A stretch of 64,000 nt of DNA, taken from NCBI RefSeq assembly GCF_907165205.1, contig NC_058198.1, positions 16,283,001 to 16,347,000 of the forward strand, in the 5' to 3' direction. The notes beneath the pieces are model-generated. The model saw only the letters and a program-made list of their open reading frames with translations, searched no databases and was not told the DNA's origin. This document shows positions 42,765 through 54,401 of this stretch, piece by piece. Within the stretch, counting starts at the first letter, position 1, and every line of letters begins with the position of its first letter. The position numbers and the translations under genes were made by a program. The DNA is from Coccinella septempunctata. Its lineage: Eukaryota; Arthropoda; Insecta; Coleoptera; Coccinellidae.

Positions 42765-45209
42765 GGAGAGGACAGGAAGAGACAATAATTCATTCGAAAA
42801 GTCGGAAGAATCTTTCTACCGGTCACTCACATCGTCGGATGGAGAGAATTTAAAGTTACCACCAAAGGAAGCCATTGAACAATTCTGGACCGAACAATTA
42901 TCAATGAAACCTCACTTCAATGGAGATACCGGATGGATTGAAGATGAAAAATCTGAAGCTATAAAATATGAGCCGATGCAGCATGACATGATCACAATTG
43001 AAGAAGTAAAATCAGCTATCAGAGGACTGCACAACTGGAAAGCACCTGGGCCTGATGGATTACAGAACTTCTGGATCAAGAAACTTTGGATCATGCATGA
43101 CAAATTGACCTCCGCAATAAATGATGTCATTGAAAATCCTGAAAGAATGCCAGTATTCCTTACACATGGCACAACATTCTTGTTACCTAAAGACCAAAGG
43201 AATACAGAAGACCCATCCAAGTACCGACCAATCACATGTCTTCCAACGATGTACAAATTAATCACATCGTGCATTTCAAACCGAATTCACAACCATTGCG
43301 AAAGGAATAACATAATCGCCATGCAACAGAAAGGATGCACCAAAGACAGCCGAGGATGCAAAGAACAACTAATAATAGATTCAGTTATCTGCAATCAAGC
43401 GTTCTCCAAGCGAAGGAATCTTTACGCTGCCAACATAGACTACAAAAAAGCATTCGATTCTATACCTCACGAATGGCTCTTGACAATCTTGAAGATTTGC
43501 AATGTGGATCCCAATATTGTTAAGTTCCTGAAAAACGCCATGTCAACCTGGCGTACTAGTCTCCAAATGAAAGCAGCAGATTGCTCCATTACAACAGGAC
43601 CTATTCCAATAAGACGCGGAATTTTCCAAGGAGACTCGCTGAGCCCTCTGTGGTTCTGCATGGCCCTGAATCCCTTGTCTCATAGATTGAATTCTACGGA
43701 CTACGGATTTTCCATCAAGAGCGGGAGTAGAACTATGATGGAACTGAATCATCTCCTTTACATGGACGATTTGAAACTCTTCGCATCTACCAAAAAACAA
43801 ATGCAACTGATGCTGAAAATGGTGGAAGGATTCTCGGAAGACATCAAAATGAAGTTTGGACTAGAAAAATGTCGACTGCTAAACATAACGAGAGGGAGAA
43901 TAGAAGATGGTACGTTCAAACTCAAGGAAGGTGCAGAAATTGAAGCATTAAAGGAAGGATACACATACAAGTATCTAGGCATAAAACAGGCAAGAAAAAT
44001 CAATCAGACTCAGATGAAGAAAGAATTAACGGAGGAGTTTACCCGAAGATTGAGGAGGATAATGAGAACTGGTCTTAACAGCAAGAATCTGATAAAAGCG
44101 CTGCTCGGCGCTGAGCTATTCATTTGGTATTATCTCTTGGACGACCACCGATTTAGCAGCTTTACAGAGAAAAATAAGGACGATGCTGACTAAACACAAT
44201 AAACATCACCCCAAAAGCTCAATAGAACGGACAGAGCTGCCACGACATCTTGGGGGTAGAGGAATTGTTGATTTGTCCAACCGTATGTCCCAGGAAATTG
44301 AAGGACTTCGAAACTATTTCTTGAGCAAGGCAGCTTCGTCAGAACTCCATCGAGTAGTTTGTGTTGCTGATACATCTACACCGTTAAAGCTACACCAGGA
44401 TCACTTGGAAACCGTCGAACACTCTGCAGAAAGTAAAATGCAGAAACTGATTGGCAAACCTTTGCATGGGAGGCACCAGAATGAGGTCAACCATGATTAC
44501 GTCGACATATCTGCGTCGAACTACTGGCTGACTTCCGGAAGGTTGTTTCCTGAGACAGAGGGCTTCATGCTCGCCATCCAGGATCAGGTGATTCCAACAA
44601 GAAATTACATGAGATACATCGCCAAGGATGCCTCAGTGGCGGACGATAGCTGTCGTTATGGCTGTGCGACACATGAAACTATCCAGCACATCACCGGGGG
44701 ATGTCAGAAGTTCGCGGGCACGGAGTACAAAAATAGACATGATGCTGTTGCCAAGATTCTTCACCAAGAATTGGCACTAAAACACCAACTTCTAACTTCG
44801 AAAAGGATTCCTTATTACAATTACCATCCAGATGCCGTGCTGGAAAACGAACATCACAAGCTCTACTGGGATCGCACTGTTCTCACAGACCGGAAAATAA
44901 CCCACAATAGACCAGACCTCATATTGCTCAATAAGGATGAGGACACAGCACTATTCATCGACGTGGCAATTCCAAATAATAACAATCTTCTAGATAGACA
45001 CACTGAAAAAATTTCAAAATATAGAGATCTCGAGGAACAAACCAGAAGACAGTGGAAGCGGAAAGATATAAAGACCATCCCTATTGTCATTTCATCTACA
45101 GGCCTGATACCGAAGAAACTACTGGAGAACTTGAGAAAACTTCAGTTGGACGAAAATATTTATAAAGTCATGCAGAAGGCGGTACTGCTCGGAACGGCGA
45201 GAACTGTAC
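42765..45209 (+). pseudogene. Dong-A copy 3, 3' part
   Basis: It continues the Dong-A copy interrupted at 32626. The first bases, GGAG then AGGACAGG, do not match the expected GGAGATATAAAAGC; about 20 bases around the joint are lost or changed, after which it resumes at AAGAGACAATAATTC. RT motifs are present (KAPGPDGLQNFW, RRGIFQGDSLSPLWF, YMDDLKLF). A 14-bp deletion at about 44101 shifts the frame. The finger and nuclease core (near 44650-44970) are open in the second segment. It is cut at 45209 by an RTE-like fragment, so the 3' hairpins are lost. Confidence 0.85.
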
Positions 45210-45622
45210 TTCTCTGTTCAGAACGTCCTCAGTATTCAAATCCCGGGCCTCCATTGCCTCCTTGATCGTACCGTTCCAGGATTTCCTTGGTCTTCCCCGT
45301 TTCCTTCTGCCAGCAGGAGTCCACTGAAAAATTTGTTTCGGTAACCTATCCTCTTGCATACGAAGGACATGTCCGAACCATTTAAGACTTCTCTTTTCTA
45401 TACGCTGCAGTACCGTCTCCTCTGCCTTCATGATTTGTCTTATTTCGGCATTTGTCCTTCGTTCCATTCTTGATATTCCGGCACTCCTTCTGAGGTAGTC
45501 CATCTCCACTGCCTGAATCTTCCTTCTAGAGTCTGCGTTGAGTGTCCACAGCTCTGAGCCATAACACAGCACCGATTCCACCAGTATAAGGCCAAGTCGT
45601 TTTTTGGTTTTGGAAGATATGT
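45210..45622 (-). pseudogene. RTE-like element C-terminal fragment
   Basis: On the minus strand about 124 codons read through the end of a reverse transcriptase ORF: YGSELWTLNADSRRKIQAVE, LKWFGHVLRMQEDRLPKQIF and GRRKRGRPRKSW. GHVLRM and GRPR are the usual C-terminal signature of RTE-type endonuclease-reverse transcriptases, common in insects. Both ends are truncated, with Dong-A to the left and unit X to the right. The open frame continues into Dong-A antisense by chance. Confidence 0.75.
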
Positions 45623-46652
45623 GCCAGTTTCAACCTCAAGAAAAAGGCTACTGCAACCAAAATTTTTATTATTTTCTCTAATGAATTTCAGCAATCCATT
45701 TTAAGAAATTCATGACGGAAGAAAGTAACTTTTTTATTCGGTTTTTCGAAGTTTTCCATGAGCTATATGGATGTGTAGAGGATGTTTCATTGAAATGAAT
45801 TAATTTCAAAAGAAATTACCTGAGCCTGAAACAAAGAACAGTTTACATTGACGAATATAATAGACAGATAGAAAAGAAGTCAACGTTCATACTTAATTAT
45901 CGAAATCTCATTTCTCTTGACAAATACAAAGGGGATTTATCTGTAAAAAAAACCAGAACAATATCATGGAAACCAAAAAAGTGCCATAACTGATCTACGG
46001 GACTACTATTTCTTGATAAGCAAAAAAAAACCCTATTCAAAACCATTGACGTATTGAAGTATACAGTAAAATATTTGTTACTTTGACTAGGTGACAGGTA
46101 CAGAATAACACAGGTACAGTATAACCAATACAATAAACCATCCCTCAACGTTTCCGCCCGCAACGGACCGATTTGGTCATAATTACTACCTGCGAAAACA
46201 AGGAATTGTATAGCAGGAACTTTGAAGTATTTTGAAATAAGATATTCGATTGTTGATGCATTTTTCGGAAATATTGCAATTAATTATCGATTTATGTTCG
46301 AACCCCAGCATCTCAAAATAGAACTTTTTTCTATAAAACGGCCTTTTCAAAATCATTTTGAATATTTTCGATAGCCGGATCAGCATAGAAATCATAAAAT
46401 ATCTAATCTAAACAGCAAATGAAGTTGGACGGCCAAAAACTTGCATAAGTTTGACTATGTCTAATTTCGACATTATTTTGGCGATATTTTATTTTCACTT
46501 TACTGAATGTCACTTGCATTGGTTATTTTTTTTTTAATATCTTCTTTTCGTACTGGGCGTGAATATAATTTCCGATTTTCGTCTTAAATTTTGGAGATAG
46601 TGAGGCCTTACAAATGTTTTAGTGTGACTTTCGGGCTAATATCAAGTTATTT
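45623..46652 (+). repeat. Unit X, copy III, first part
   Basis: Matches 10185-11210 with few differences, starting at CCAGTTTCAACCTC. AT-rich; I see no gene. It ends at the family-1 target site (ATTT 46649-46652). Confidence 0.82.
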
Positions 46653-49043
46653 ATTTTTTGGTGAGTTGGAGTTTGTATTGGACGAAATTTTTGCTTGTTA
46701 TTCGGATGTGATCATGATGGGGGACATGAATAATTGCATGCTTCAGAATTCTGCCCGTTCGAGGGCGATGAGGAACATATTGGAATCCTATAACCTAAAA
46801 CTAGTGAATAACAGGCCCACGCATCACAGTGCTACCTGTGATACGTTACTCGACTTGTTTATAACGTCTATACCTAACAGAGTGGTTGCCAGTGGACAAC
46901 AGCATGCTTATCAATTTTCTCGTCATGACCTGGTGTTTGCTGGATTTAAACTCAAATGCCCTAAACCTAAGCCTCGAGTTATTAAATGTCGGAATTTAGG
47001 AGGTGTCGATCTGGCGAGGCTGGTTCAAACTGCGAGGGCTGCTGATTGGGAATCGGTTTATCAAGCTCCTACTTTGGATGCAAAGGTGACTATTTTTAAT
47101 GAATTAATATTAAAAATCTACGCCCCTGAAACTCATTAAGGTTAGACATTCTCCATGCCCCTGGTTAACTGAAGAGATCAAGAATGCAATGAAATAGGGA
47201 ACACTATCGTACTGCGAGGAACACTTGCAATCGGATGTGCAGGAGTGCAAAGAGAGATTATCTCCACGAAAATCTTAATGGCGCACCACCAAGGAAGGTC
47301 TGGCAGACTTTGCGCTCAGTTGGGGTGGGCGAGAGGCACAGCCCACCTTGTGCAAATTTTGATCCCTCTCTGCTTGCCCGGCATTTTGCGAATTCTGGTA
47401 CTAGGATTAATGAAAGTATTAAGACAAATACATTGATGAAGTTAAGCTCATGTTCTCCACCAGGTAGTGTGTTCGATTTTGTGCCCATTAATGAAGACGA
47501 TGTTAAGTCTGCTCTGGGAGAGGTTGGTTCAGGGTCGGTTGGTTCCGATGGTATTGGAGTGGGCCTTCTGAGGCTCATTGCGAATGAGATTCTTCCTGTG
47601 CTGTCACATATCTACAATATTTCAATTCAAACTGGCATTTTTCCTAGTGCATGGAAATATGCTAAAATCATTCCCATACCTAAGTGCCAAAATCCCACGA
47701 GTCCAGGGGACTTTAGACCCATTTCCATACTCCCTACTCTATCTAAAATTTTTGAAAAGATCATTAAAGGCCAAATTATTAACTATTTGAATAATAGTAA
47801 TCTTCATAATTGCTACCAGTCGGGGTTTCGCCAAAAACGCAGCACGACAACTGCCCTTACTAAAATAACTGATGATATCAGCGTGGCCATGGATAATAAA
47901 CTACTCACTGTTTTAGTTCTCTCAGACTTTAGTAAGGCCTTCGACTCTCTCGACTTCGATATACTTTTGGCCAGGCTGCGTCTGCTGGGTTTTGCTGAGC
48001 ATACCATAGCCTTCTTCTACTCTTATCTGAAGGATCGCGAAATATCCGTTGAGATAGATGGCAGCTCCTCTGATTGGGTGACTGTGTTTTCAGGTGTTCC
48101 GCAGGGGAGCGTGATGGGTCCTCTTTTATTCTCTATTTACGTCTCCTCACGGACTGATTCCTTGGACATTAAATTTCACCTTTTCGCAGATGACCTACAA
48201 ATATATATCCACACTTCCGTTGAAGATTTCTCGGCTAGTATCGAAAATTTAAACAGGAATCTCTTACGACTGTCTGTCGTCGCTGAGAGCTTAGGTCTGA
48301 CTCTAAATACTACCAAAACTAAGTCGATCATTATCGGTACTAAACGAAACTTGGGTTTGATCGACAAAGTAAATAATAAAATTGTCCTCAACGATGTTGT
48401 TGTTCCCTACTCCAATGAGGTTAGAAACCTTGGTATCTTATTGGACGAAACTCTATCCTGGAATAATCAGATTGCTTCTATCAGTTCAAGAGTCTTCTGT
48501 ATCTTGCATCAACTCCGACTTTTAAACAACTTCTTGCCCTTCGAAACCAGGAATACATTATTCTTCTCTCTCGTACTTCCTATACTCGATTATGCTGACG
48601 TAGCCTAAATGGGTCTCACAAACACACAGCTGATGAAACTGAAGCGGTTACAAAATGCAGGTGTACGATTTGTCTACAACTTAAGGAAATTTGATCATAT
48701 AAGTCAATTCAGGCAAAATATGGGATTGCTACCCATCAAACAACGTCGAATTTGGCATCTTCTTTTACTGGGGTTCAAGGTGTTGAGGTCCCGCGAGCCT
48801 GAATACCTGTATGATGGTCTTAGTCTTCTGGGAGATGGGGTCCGTCAGACAAGGGCACTCTATAACTTGACCTTGAGGATACCACTCCACTCGACTAATG
48901 TTTGCTCGAATAGCTTCACAGTTCTGTTTCCCCGGCTCTGGAATCGCCTCCCTCCGGATATCGTTCGGAAGGTAACTTACCTTTCATTTAGGTTTTTCCT
49001 CAGGAGATATTTAAGTGCTTCACCCATCACACTTACTTGATAC
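46653..49043 (+). pseudogene. Endonuclease (partial)/reverse transcriptase of family 1, copy 2, three lesions
   Basis: It keeps the MGDMNN endonuclease motif and all RT motifs (GFRQKRSTTTAL, SDFSKAFDSLD, SGVPQGSVMGP, FADDLQIY). It has the sense codon TGC where copy 1 has TGA. Its own lesions are a short deletion near 47122 that shifts the frame, a deletion of about 55 bases near 47195, and TAT to TAA at about 48606-48608. The different lesions in the two copies show independent decay after duplication. Confidence 0.83.
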
Positions 49044-49303
49044 CCATGTTTAATATGGTCCCTTTCTTCGGCGACGTCTATCCTTCTCCCTCCCATTCCC
49101 CTTTCTCCCTATTTTGGAGCAGGTTGAACTGAATTTAAGTTAGGTCAGGTATTCTTGTTTTTAGATATAAGTTTCTTTAATAGATTATTTCTGGTTGGCA
49201 GGAAGAAATTGCATGGCGATATGTCCACCTTTTGCACAATTCTATAAAAATGTATGAAACTTGTTTTAATGCAATAAAGAGTTCAATAATAATAATAATA
49301 ATA
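46653..49303 (+). mobile_element. Jockey-superfamily element, family 1, copy 2
   Basis: Same 5' truncation point, insertion site and AAT tail as 11211-13922, so both copies descend from one insertion that was then copied with unit X. ATTT flanks it at 46649-46652 and 49304-49307. Confidence 0.85.
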
Positions 49304-49680
49304 ATTTCCGTATAATTCCCCATTTTGAAAAACGTTAGCAGAATATTCCGTATCCAGGAATACCTTGTCAATTTTGGGCATAGTAAGGATAAGCTGGATC
49401 ATAATTCGACTTAAATAGAGGTTTTCATTTAAACAAATTTTTTTCGATGAAAGTACGAAACGAAAAAATGTTTTGGTGGATATGCTGTTAAAAATACATT
49501 ATGACTTCGACAACAATTCCTGAATGTTGCACCATTCTATCGTTAAAGCATACTGAAAGTTGGAAACCTTGGAAAATTCAATGTCATGTCACCAGAGTCA
49601 CATGTTACTCGATGGGGAATCCATGCCGTTTTTTAAGAAAGCAAGTTTTTAGCTCTTATAATATGAGAATATTTCATTTT

Positions 49681-49682
<2 letters not shown>

Positions 49683-49754
<72 letters not shown>

Positions 49755-49778
49755 TTATTTATTTATTTATTTATTCAT
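49683..49778 (+). repeat. ATTT microsatellite in unit X
   Basis: About 23 TTTA/ATTT repeats with one AATT interruption. Length varies in the other X copies (14285-14340 and 58008-58060). Confidence 0.85.
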
Positions 49779-50482
49779 TATTATATACTAAAAACTTTTC
49801 GGTTTCCCGGTTAAGACCTTGAAAATGAAATTCATGAAGTAGATAGTAGTGCTCCGTATAATTAGGGTGAAAACAAAAAATAACGATTCTGTACTTATAT
49901 ATAGGAACCTACATGGATTTCTGCATATACATCAGAGTCGTTAAATCTATTCAGGGACATTCTTTCTATAGTTTTATTTCCTCAGGAAAAACGTGTATAC
50001 CATCTACAACGTGAATGTAAATGATGAAAAAGAATTCTCTAGAAATTATTAATTTTGAAATATTGTTTGGAGCAGCGAGATTTGAAACAAACTTAAGAAT
50101 TGAAATACTAATGCGCTTCAATACTTGCTTATCCAGATAGTCATTATCTGTATCGATAACTTATACTTTTCAATTGTTGATATTTTATCATTTCATAATA
50201 TCAGAAACGTTTGAAAAAATAAACAGTAATATAGTATATTCTTTCTGTAAGAAAAATACTCTGGACAATTATCATTTAAATTCTCATATGTTTCATAAAC
50301 TCATAATTATATAAAACACTCTATAATTTTAGGTATTTTTAGTGTTAGGCTCAAGTATCACAAAATAACAAAATATTTTATATGTTCTTTTTAGGTATCA
50401 TAAATAATGGATTGAACACTATAAGTAAAATATCGCAGGAATTTGAACAGGTTGAAAAACAATCTCTTATGAATTCGCCAAC

Positions 50483-50521
50483 GTTTCGGAACTATTTTGT
50501 TCCTTTCTCAAGGCTCATCAT
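50483..50521 (-). ncRNA. Possible hammerhead-like motif in unit X (second copy)
   Basis: The same motif as at 17999-18037, on the minus strand: ATGATGAG, spacer, GGAAC-loop-GTTCC, GAAACGTTGGCG. It is opposite in orientation to the small gene. Confidence 0.25.
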
Positions 50522-50723
50522 ACAACTAATAAAAGTAACACTTTAAAATTGGTCATAGGAAGTTAAAGATAAATCAACAAACAGTCCGACGTGTGACAGT
50601 TAAATTGAACGAATGTAATACATTGATTCCATAGAAATTTCAAGTCACAGCAATCTAATATCGAATCAGACGACGGAACGGGCAATTGGGTGGTGGGGTG
50701 CTAGGGAGGGATGGTAGAGGGGC

Positions 50724-50759
50724 TATATAACAGCGGAGTAGATGTACAAAGTATTCAGT
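50724..50759 (+). promoter_or_regulatory. TATA box and initiator of the intact unit X gene
   Basis: TATATAA at 50724-50730 and TCAGT at 50755-50759. Upstream is a GC-richer stretch (about 50665-50720) that stands out from the AT-rich surroundings and may hold activator sites. It is well conserved between X copies. Confidence 0.6.
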
Positions 50760-50872
50760 TGTGAATGTGCTTCGTGCTGCAAATATTGTGTTGTGGTTTA
50801 CATTTTTTAACTTTGATACTATCGAATTTTATCGTTTCATACTTAAATATTTTTTTCATTGTGGAAGACGAG

Positions 50873-51274
50873 ATGGACAGAAAGAAGATCTTGAGAATGG
50901 GATTGGAAAAATTGAAGTCTAAACAAATTGACTTGAGGAGAACAGTTCAAATCAGGAATTTTCTGAAGTCACATGTAGGAGAACGAAAAAGAGGAAAAGT
51001 TCCGCAGAAAAAATCCGACACTCACGCTGCAAGGAGAGAAGGTAATCAAGATGAACATAGCCAAAAAGTCGTGAAGAAAATAAATTCCGATGTTGGAGAA
51101 AAAAAGCAGTATGTGTCGAACGGAAATCTGAGAAAACGCTTGACGAGGTCTTTCATTCTGAAGGAGATTCTGAATATGACATCTATTAGAAGAAAAGAAG
51201 ATCCTAATATCAAACTTTTCAATGTGAATGACTACATTGAGATTTTTAGGAAGAAGGAGAAACCTATAAAATGA
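50873..51274 (+). CDS. Unit X small basic protein, weak SERTA-like similarity (direct copy)
   Basis: 133 codons from the ATG at 50873 (GACGAGATGG context), about 115 bases downstream of the predicted start site. It is almost identical to the ORF at 17246-17647 (differences such as K/Q and K/N). An upstream in-frame ATG at 50765 is only eight bases from the predicted start and is lost in the copies near 7500 and 9060. Residues about 3-38 carry the SERTA-like pattern (KKILRMGLEKLKS, LRRTVQIRNFL). The rest is Lys/Arg rich, predicted helical, without signal peptide or membrane segment. Single exon, followed by hairpin-rich repeats. Two copies are open, which hints at constraint or recent spread. 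The function is not known. Confidence 0.5.
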   Translation: MDRKKILRMGLEKLKSKQIDLRRTVQIRNFLKSHVGERKRGKVPQKKSDTHAARREGNQDEHSQKVVKKINSDVGEKKQYVSNGNLRKRLTRSFILKEILNMTSIRRKEDPNIKLFNVNDYIEIFRKKEKPIK

Positions 51275-51299
51275 AACTTTTGTAGGATTTGTAACTCCA

Positions 51300-51790
51300 G
51301 CCCGCGCTCTATATTCAAAATGAAATATTAACTTCGAGAAAAATTGAAAATTGTTAGATGTAGAGAAAAGACAACAGTACTGTTTTAAGTACTATGCGTA
51401 AAAGACTGAACGCTCCTTGAACTGCGATCAAGAAATAGAAAATTCATAATATTGGAGTGCAAGTCTGATATTTGAATTTACAGCATATTCTTAATGAAAC
51501 ATTAATTTTGAAAACAAATAAAAATTGATAGGGGATCATAAAAGTTAACAGTTAGTACTGTTTCAAGTACTATGCAAAAAAAAAATCCACTGAACGCTTC
51601 TTGACCTGCAATCAAGCAATAGGTTATGTATGAATTCAGAGTGCAAGTCTGATATAATGAATCATTTATGATATAGAGTGTATTCTAAATGAAACATTAG
51701 GTTTGAAAAAAAATTAAAAATTGTTAGGTGTACTCAAAAGACAACGTTAGGTCCCGTTCCAAGTACGGTATAAAAAAAATTAAAACTTCA
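51300..51790 (+). repeat. Three degenerate repeats with paired hairpins downstream of the small gene
   Basis: About three units of 180-200 bases (each starting near AATGAAA(C/T)ATTA) follow the ORF. Units 1 and 2 each carry AGTACT-n6-AGTACT (51376-51393 and 51554-51571) and CTTGA-n7-TCAAG (51416-51432 and 51600-51616), about 25 bases apart. Unit 3 is diverged, with AAGTACGG in place of the first hairpin. These are likely part of the transcript's 3' region. Confidence 0.6.
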
Positions 51791-53000
51791 AAATATGACC
51801 AGATATACTAATTATCAGTAAAAATTAAGTAGGAGGATATCAAATAAGTTAGCCTTCGAATAAGGGCGATAAATAAACGAAATCAACTCAGATATATGAA
51901 AACCAACAACTGTTGATTTGTTTGTCCACTTTTATATCAATGTGTATTATGTTTCTGAATTAATTTCGTTTGTTTTGAGTTATTTCATCCTCTCATTTAT
52001 TGAGACATTGGTTCACTATAACCAGGATAATTTTCAATCCTGTTTTTTTTGTCATTCAAGAACATTGTTTTAGGGATTCATCTACTATTTATATCCTACA
52101 GATAATTGGAAAAATTTGCTCTTTCCAGTTTCACTAGTTATAATGGCGTCATAGATCTAACGCTACGCTACGCACCGTAATTTTTTATATTGTTTTCTCA
52201 TTTTTCCATATGCCAGCTTCAGTACTCTCGCGAATATTATTATTCCAGTTTCAACCTCAAGAAAAAGGCTACTGCAACCAAAATTTTTCGTTATTTTCTC
52301 TAATAAATTTCAGCAATCCATTTTAAAAAATTCATGACGGAAGAAAGTAACTTTTTTATTCGGTTTTTCGAAGTTTTCCATGAGCTATATGGATGTGTAG
52401 AGGATGTTTCATTAAAATGAATTAATTTCAAAGAAATTACCTGAGCCTGAAACAAAGAACAGTTTACATTGACGAATATAATAGACAGATAGAATAGAAG
52501 TCAACGTTCATACTTAATTATCGAAATCTCATTTCTCTTGACAAATACAAAGGGGATTTATCTGTAAAAAAAACCAGAACAATATCATGGAAACCAAAAA
52601 AGTGCCATAACTGATCTACGGGACTACTATTTCTTGATAAGCAAAAAAAACCCTATTCAAAACCATTGACGTATTGAAGTATACAGTAAAATATTTGTTA
52701 CTTTGACTAGGTGACAGGTACAGAATAACACAGGTACAGTATAACCAATACAATAAACCATCCCTCAACGTTTCCGCCCGCAACGGACCGATTTGGTCAT
52801 AATTACTACCTGCGAAAACAAGGAATTGTATAGCATGAACAGTCCGCGTTCAACTCTCATGGTGAACACATGTGCTTATCATTCTGATTATTCATATTCG
52901 AAGATAAATTGCGATAATTTTCACACCAGTTGGAAATTTAAAAATCGAGAAAATAATTACCGCTGACGCCGCGGAATGTGAGGAATTTCTTCAATCAGAA

Positions 53001-54401
53001 ATGTCTCAAGTCGGCGGCACTTCCACTACTTGCGGAACTTCTGAAGAGGAAAAAGATAATAAGGAGGTTACAACAATGAAAAAACGTAAGAAGACAACAA
53101 AGGCAAGGACAAATGTGAAGAAGAAAAACGAAAACAAAACTCCAGAGATAACTTTCAAAGAACCACTTCTTTTAACAAACACACAAACAACAAACTATCC
53201 TGAACAAATGGATGTGGATAATAGATCCAATGTACCATCAACATCTACTGCTAATACAACAACACAAACTTCATTAACCAATCAACTAAAAAACAACCAG
53301 CACAAAACTGCATACAAAAATTTTTCTCCAAGGATGAATGAAGTTAAAAACATGGAATATTCGCATCTGTTTTACATTATTCCCGAAAACAACAATATCG
53401 ACAGAATACAAATGTCAAAAAGCTGGAGTTCCAAATTCCCAAATGCTGATGATGTTATATTGAAGACAAAACTAGGCTTTCTACTGAAATCAAATACGGA
53501 AAAGACAGCTCTCGAAAAAGCACTACATGAATTCAAAAATGAAAAGAAAATTGCCGACTTCAAAGAAACCAAGAATCAAACCCAGAAAAGGGAAAGAAAA
53601 GAGCCACAGCAAACATATTCCATAGTCATTGCAGCTGTGGAAAAAAGCATCAAAGATGAAGAAATTTCGCAACGGCTAAATACATTGGGAATACAACATC
53701 GATACTGCAAAAGAATAGTGTCAAGAACTTACGGTAGTCCCACAGGTTACATACGAATTATCACAGGAGATATTAAATCATTCGAAACACTTCTGAATAA
53801 TGGGCTATTTTATATGAACCGGCACTACATGGTATTTCCCAGTCATCCCCCTGATCCAACACCAGTTCCATGCAGTAAATGCCTACAGTTTGATCATACT
53901 ACAGAAAACTGTAAAAGTCTACCAAAGTGCTCCAAATGCCAAGGAGCCCACAAAATGAACCAATGCACTTCCAATAACACCCCAAAATGTGTGGCCTGTA
54001 ATGCAGAGGATCATTTGGCATGGTCCTTAAAGTGCCCCAAGCACCCCAAAAAACCTATAGAAGGCATCCCGAATGTTAACATCAAATCAATAAATAGAAA
54101 AACCAGGGAAATTGAGGACTTGGCAAAAAAAAGGACTAGAATTCATGCACCTATATCCATTCACGACGATATCATACATACATATTGTCGAAAGTTAAAC
54201 AAACCCAAAAACTTGAACAGGAACGAGCTATTAATGAAAATGAAGAAAAGGTTCATCAACCAGTACAACATTGATACAACTGTGGTCTTTACCGGTAACA
54301 GATTCTACATTCTTATGTTCGACCTAGATGATACTGATGAGCCCTCTCCAACAGAACCCTTATACTCCAATGATAATATTCAAGTTCACATCGATGGTTA
54401 A
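53001..54401 (+). CDS. ORF1p (Gag-like, three zinc knuckles) of the Jockey-type element
   Basis: 466 codons. It is an RNA-binding structural protein of non-LTR elements, needed for particle formation and nuclear entry in related Drosophila elements. The N-terminus is Lys-rich (MKKRKKTTKA near 26). The middle part (about 210-280) fits the RRM/PRE-type region of Jockey Gag proteins. Three knuckles follow: C291-C294-H299-C304, C310-C313-H317-C322 and C330-C333-H338-C345. The stop TAA at 54399-54401 overlaps the ORF2 start in ATGGTTAA, so ORF2 is probably reached by termination-reinitiation. No damage seen. Confidence 0.88.
   Translation: MSQVGGTSTTCGTSEEEKDNKEVTTMKKRKKTTKARTNVKKKNENKTPEITFKEPLLLTNTQTTNYPEQMDVDNRSNVPSTSTANTTTQTSLTNQLKNNQHKTAYKNFSPRMNEVKNMEYSHLFYIIPENNNIDRIQMSKSWSSKFPNADDVILKTKLGFLLKSNTEKTALEKALHEFKNEKKIADFKETKNQTQKRERKEPQQTYSIVIAAVEKSIKDEEISQRLNTLGIQHRYCKRIVSRTYGSPTGYIRIITGDIKSFETLLNNGLFYMNRHYMVFPSHPPDPTPVPCSKCLQFDHTTENCKSLPKCSKCQGAHKMNQCTSNNTPKCVACNAEDHLAWSLKCPKHPKKPIEGIPNVNIKSINRKTREIEDLAKKRTRIHAPISIHDDIIHTYCRKLNKPKNLNRNELLMKMKKRFINQYNIDTTVVFTGNRFYILMFDLDDTDEPSPTEPLYSNDNIQVHIDG

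Larger units (their letters stand above)
49304..52840 (+). repeat. Unit X, copies III-IV, uninterrupted stretch with promoter and small gene
   Basis: This is the longest clean stretch of X: family-1 target site, an ATTT tract (about 49683-49778), an AT-rich region, the hammerhead-like motif (minus strand 50483-50521), promoter (50724-50759), small gene (50873-51274), hairpin repeats (51300-51790), and about 1 kb of AT-rich sequence. From 52245 it repeats what began at 45624, so X is tandem here. With the insertions removed, the period is about 3.9 kb measured two ways (45624 to 52245 and 50161 to 58445). Confidence 0.85.
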
